Shown in pieces: positions 61,220-64,000 of a stretch of DNA of 64,000 bases. Position 1 is the first letter of the stretch, and every line of letters begins with the position of its first letter. Both the position numbers and the translations under genes were made by a program. The notes under the pieces are model-generated. The model did not search any database. It was not told where the DNA came from and saw only the letters and a program-made list of their open reading frames with translations. Source of the stretch: an uncultured Eubacteriales bacterium (GTDB lineage: Bacteria; Bacillota; Clostridia; Peptostreptococcales; Anaerovoracaceae); contig UQNJ01000002.1 of the NCBI GenBank assembly GCA_900542295.1, positions 1 through 64,000 on the forward strand, read 5' to 3'.

Positions 61220-62767
61220 TTAATATTCAGTACCGTCTGTTCCGATAAACATGAGAGGGTCTTTTCCTGATTCAAGCTTATCATTGTAAGTATTGTTTTC
61301 CATTACAGGTACAACCCTGTCTTTTCCCGGTACATTATTATAGTCCACATATTTTACAGCATATGCAGTAGCTGTTCCTCCGCCTGACATAGCTAAGCTT
61401 GTATTAAATGTTATGTTTTTAATAGTCACACCCTGCAAATCATAACCGTTGCTTCTTCTATCCATAATCAGAATCGAATCTCCCATGTGGCCGCAACCGT
61501 CGCTTGATGAAAATTTAGTCATATATCTTATTGTATCCGCCTCATGCCATATCTTTGCCTGACCCTGGAATCCGTCTGCCTTATATGTTCCTCCGTCTAT
61601 GGTAACATTGCCTCCCGAAATTATTACTGCTCCTGTAACATTGCAGTTTTCAAGAACTATGTTTCCGGCAGGGAAGTAACATGCATAATCCTTTTCATTT
61701 ACTATATTTGTATTTTTCAGCGTTATTGATGTGTTCTTTGAAGAACTTCCGTTGGTAACCACTGCATATCCTCTGCTGTTTTTAATGCTTATGTTGCAGT
61801 TCTCAATAACCACATCTGAATTTCCTTGAGCAAATACTACGGCTGTGGCGGATTTAGTTGCTGTTTCAACTTTAAGGCTACCGCCTACAATATGAACCTG
61901 ACCGCTGTCAACTGCCTGAATAAGCTTTACATTATCAGTAGAACTGCTCAGCTCTTTTCCGTTCAAATCTATACTTACATCCTTTTTGCTGACAGTTAAA
62001 GCCTCATTGATTTCTATATTCTCTGTAAGCTTAACATCTTTACCCGCTGCCACTGCCTCAGTAAGCTCGTCTTGAGAATCGACAAGCACAGGATATTTTG
62101 CATCCTTATCATAATCCGTACCGAAGCTGTCACTTTCGCTGCTGAGTTGAGTTGCTACCATACTTACTCCGAGATCTATTGACGGAACATTGATGCCGTT
62201 GTGATTTGCAACATTTCCCACATCATCAGGCATATAGACAACAAGAGCCATCATTTTACTTTCTTCACCTTTTTTAAGTTCTTTATCTTCTCCTGCATAT
62301 CCTGCCGAAAGAGGCGATGAATCTGCTTTTACTGCATCCACTGCCTGACGATTTTCATATACCGTCTCTGTTTCTTTAACTCCGAATTTTATGTATTCCG
62401 AAAGCTTAAACTGCTCTCCGTTCACATTTATACCGGCAGTCTCTTGAGCTATATTCATGCCGATCTTATATTTAAGAGCCAGATTTCCGGCATTTTTAAC
62501 TTTAAGGTATATTACTTCCGTATATCCCGGTTCCCACAAGGCATTTTCGCCAAAAATCTTTGTATCGCTTTCTACTTCGGTCCAAGTTTCTCCATCCTTG
62601 CTGTACATAAGCTTCGCATCAAGATTGCCTGATGCAATTTTATTGTTTTTGTTGGTAACACTGTCAGTAAACCACGCAAATGTCATGCCGACAAGCATCA
62701 CTACACACAACATCAGGGAAACAGCGCTTAAAAAAAGGCTCTTTTGAGTGTTACTTTTATTCTTCAT
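61220..62767 (-). CDS. TasA/camelysin-like secreted protein with C-terminal beta-helix (third)
   Basis: A 515-residue paralogue. ATG 62767 follows TAAGGAGG; a longer reading to 62848 is not needed. The signal region is SAVSLMLCVVMLVGMTFAWF, then DSVTNKNNKIASGNLDAKLM of the TasA-like domain and EPGYTEVIYLKVKNAGNLAL. The junction motif is ESDSFGTDYDKDAKYP. The C-terminal half has beta-helix-like repeats (NSDVVIENCNISIKN, NTSITLKNTNIVN, GNIVLENCNVTGAV). It is 64 bases from the gene that follows it. Confidence 0.8.
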   Translation of the reverse strand: MKNKSNTQKSLFLSAVSLMLCVVMLVGMTFAWFTDSVTNKNNKIASGNLDAKLMYSKDGETWTEVESDTKIFGENALWEPGYTEVIYLKVKNAGNLALKYKIGMNIAQETAGINVNGEQFKLSEYIKFGVKETETVYENRQAVDAVKADSSPLSAGYAGEDKELKKGEESKMMALVVYMPDDVGNVANHNGINVPSIDLGVSMVATQLSSESDSFGTDYDKDAKYPVLVDSQDELTEAVAAGKDVKLTENIEINEALTVSKKDVSIDLNGKELSSSTDNVKLIQAVDSGQVHIVGGSLKVETATKSATAVVFAQGNSDVVIENCNISIKNSRGYAVVTNGSSSKNTSITLKNTNIVNEKDYACYFPAGNIVLENCNVTGAVIISGGNVTIDGGTYKADGFQGQAKIWHEADTIRYMTKFSSSDGCGHMGDSILIMDRRSNGYDLQGVTIKNITFNTSLAMSGGGTATAYAVKYVDYNNVPGKDRVVPVMENNTYNDKLESGKDPLMFIGTDGTEY

Positions 62768-62834
62768 AATTCCCTCCTTATAAAATATACCTTCATCTAA
62801 TTTTGTTTTTCGCAAATCATTCATCAATAAAAAG

Positions 62835-63506
62835 TTATTTTGAGACATCCGACAACGGTTCTTCCGTTATGTTCTGCTGAATCTCTGCATTTGAATTATC
62901 TACATTCGTCTGTTCTTTATGTTCCCCTTCACCGTCAGCCTGAGGCTTATTGACATCTGAGTTCATATTGTCATGCATTTGATTCGAAGCTCCTGAATTA
63001 TCAGAAGCAGTAAAATTATTATCTATACTGCTGTCAGCTGTTATATCAGCATTGCCCGAATAAGTGCCCCATACCGGTATGAATTTATATGTGCCCGACG
63101 AGTTTGGCGTTAGTGTAAAGCTAAGAGCATTGCCTTTACCTATTTGCACAGTTTTAAGTTCTTTTCCGCCGCCGTTCACTATACAGTATCCGCTGGAAGT
63201 GGAAGTGCCTGAGGCTGTGAGAGTTACTTTATATTTTTTCCCTGCGTCTAACGCATATGAGCCGTTAGCTTCTTCAACAGCTGTTCCGCTTTCATCCGTA
63301 ATATTGATATCCAAATCATAATTGGCAGAGCTCAAAGTGCTTTTCGTTTCCACAGATGCAGTAAACCATGCCCATGTAACTCCCATAAGCAAAACCACGC
63401 ACAAAACAATTCCTATCATGGAAGGAATCATAAGCCTTACTATATTGTCATCTACAGTATTTCCCTTTTTCTGAAAAATAGCTTTCTTTCTGTTTGTTAC
63501 TTTCAT
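62835..63506 (-). CDS. Small SipW-type exported protein, TasA-related N-terminus
   Basis: About 223 residues. A positively charged start (KVTNRKKAIFQKKGNTVDDN) precedes a hydrophobic signal or anchor (about 28-50, MIGIVLCVVLLMGVTWAWFT) with the WFTASVETKSTLSSANYDLD variant of the TasA start. A short beta-rich domain follows (about 55-140) and then a long Asn/Ser/Glu-rich tail. ATG 63506 has GAGGT nine bases upstream; ATG 63515 lies inside that site. It is shorter than its neighbours and has no beta-helix. It may cap, seed or anchor fibres, as TapA does, but that is inference. Confidence 0.7.
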   Translation of the reverse strand: MKVTNRKKAIFQKKGNTVDDNIVRLMIPSMIGIVLCVVLLMGVTWAWFTASVETKSTLSSANYDLDINITDESGTAVEEANGSYALDAGKKYKVTLTASGTSTSSGYCIVNGGGKELKTVQIGKGNALSFTLTPNSSGTYKFIPVWGTYSGNADITADSSIDNNFTASDNSGASNQMHDNMNSDVNKPQADGEGEHKEQTNVDNSNAEIQQNITEEPLSDVSK

Positions 63507-63564
63507 GTCTTTCATACCTCATTAAACCAGTATGCTGATTATACTCTCTCGGATTTTATATTTT

Positions 63565-63633
63565 CGGCAATCAAAAGGCACAAATTTTCTTATGCCCTTT
63601 GATTGCCGTGGGTCATATATAAGTATAAGACCC
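63565..63633 (-). other. Two adjacent hairpins between the last and first genes of the TasA-like unit
   Basis: The first has a 16-bp stem with one mismatch (63565-63580 with 63593-63608, arms CGGCAATCAAAAGGCA and TGCCCTTTGATTGCCG). The second has GGGTC/GACCC (63610-63614 with 63629-63633). Neither is followed by a T-run. Possible roles are RNA processing, stability or partial termination in front of the smaller gene. Confidence 0.5.
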
Positions 63634-63664
63634 TCGACATTACTTTGATAAATATAAATTTCTG

Positions 63665-64000
63665 TTATCCGAAAATAATTGTGGAATTTTCATCAGTACC
63701 ATATACCGGTGGATTTGAACCGTTATATACAGCTGCGAATATCTTGACGTTCGCTCCGTTTCGTGCATACAGATAGTTCGGCGAATATACTCCGCCTCTC
63801 AGCTCAACATTGCCTTTGTCCAGCACTACCGCAGGAGAACCCTCATCATCGGTACCCGTACCAATGATTGCTCCGTTATTGATAGTCAGCAGAGTGTCCA
63901 ACTTGCTTCCATAATTCAGACGAGCTGACTCGATAGTTCCGCCGTTAACTGTAACTTTCTGATTCTGAGCCATATTAAAAGCAACAGGTCCTGCAACACG
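63665..64000 (-). CDS. Beta-helix-rich protein, C-terminal part (runs off right edge)
   Basis: The frame is open through the right edge of the window (upstream end missing). The visible 111 or so residues show beta-helix-like turns: QKVTVNGGTIESARLNYG, TLLTINNGAIIGTGTDDEG, NVELRGGVYSPNYLYARNG. It ends at 63665. Position and repeat type suggest another member of the TasA-like or adhesin family, but its N-terminus is not in the window. Confidence 0.6.
   Translation of the reverse strand, partial: RVAGPVAFNMAQNQKVTVNGGTIESARLNYGSKLDTLLTINNGAIIGTGTDDEGSPAVVLDKGNVELRGGVYSPNYLYARNGANVKIFAAVYNGSNPPVYGTDENSTIIFG

Overview
The window looks like the chromosome of a low- to mid-GC anaerobic Firmicute of class Clostridia. 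The evidence is purine-rich Shine-Dalgarno sites before most genes, sporulation genes (spoVT, spoVG and a SpoVB-type flippase), a Bacillus-like purR, and the oxygen-independent (Cbi) route to cobalamin. Family XIII/Anaerovoracaceae-like clostridia are a plausible home, but the 16S fragment (about 62 bases) is too short to place it. No transposase, phage gene, tRNA or CRISPR array was seen.

Layout. (1) 1-530: the first bases of a 16S rRNA gene on the minus strand with two tandem promoters. (2) 529-9.7 kb: an ion and organic-acid transport cluster. It holds a frameshifted amidohydrolase, an NhaC antiporter, a LysR regulator broken at a G9 tract, a divergent madL-madM-nhaC-chrA-chrA operon, and an MFS transporter. 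(3) 9.7-11.7 kb: a DUF421/DUF4363 pair, then a THF (folate) riboswitch driving the folate ECF S component folT. (4) 11.7-19.9 kb: one minus-strand operon, pheA-aroB-aroC-aroE/K-aroQ-aroA-tyrA-aroF, covering all of shikimate synthesis and the dedicated Phe and Tyr steps. It is divergent from a TetR gene, and matching candidate operators lie in both promoters. (5) 20.5-35 kb: a housekeeping and sporulation block whose content matches the Bacillus purR-spoVG-glmU-prs-pth-mfd-spoVT-spoVB-mazG-yabO neighbourhood. murC and mtaD are added, and glmU is reduced to its acetyltransferase half. (6) 35-39 kb: pyruvate kinase, two CobW-type metal GTPases (one with a long His/Cys-rich loop) and a small BFD-like [2Fe-2S] protein. 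(7) 39-57.7 kb: a cobalamin regulon in two riboswitch-controlled minus-strand units. The downstream unit codes for two surface proteins and a BtuFCD-type ABC importer. The upstream unit codes for cbiB-cobD-cbiD-cbiL-cbiF-cbiG-cbiH-cbiJET-cbiA-cbiP-cbiC. A DUF3793 gene lies just before it. (8) 58-64 kb: an operon of TasA/camelysin-like secreted proteins with SipW-type signal regions and variable beta-helix C-termini, running off the right end.

How it works together. The B12 block can both make corrinoid (from precorrin-2 onward; no chelatase or lower-ligand genes here) and import it, each unit gated by its own riboswitch. The aro operon feeds chorismate to Phe, Tyr and folate, while folT scavenges folate under folate control. 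The most notable open questions are a probable phase-variable LysR switch, a TetR regulator that may control aromatic amino acid synthesis, candidate corrinoid-handling surface proteins, and the modular TasA-like array.
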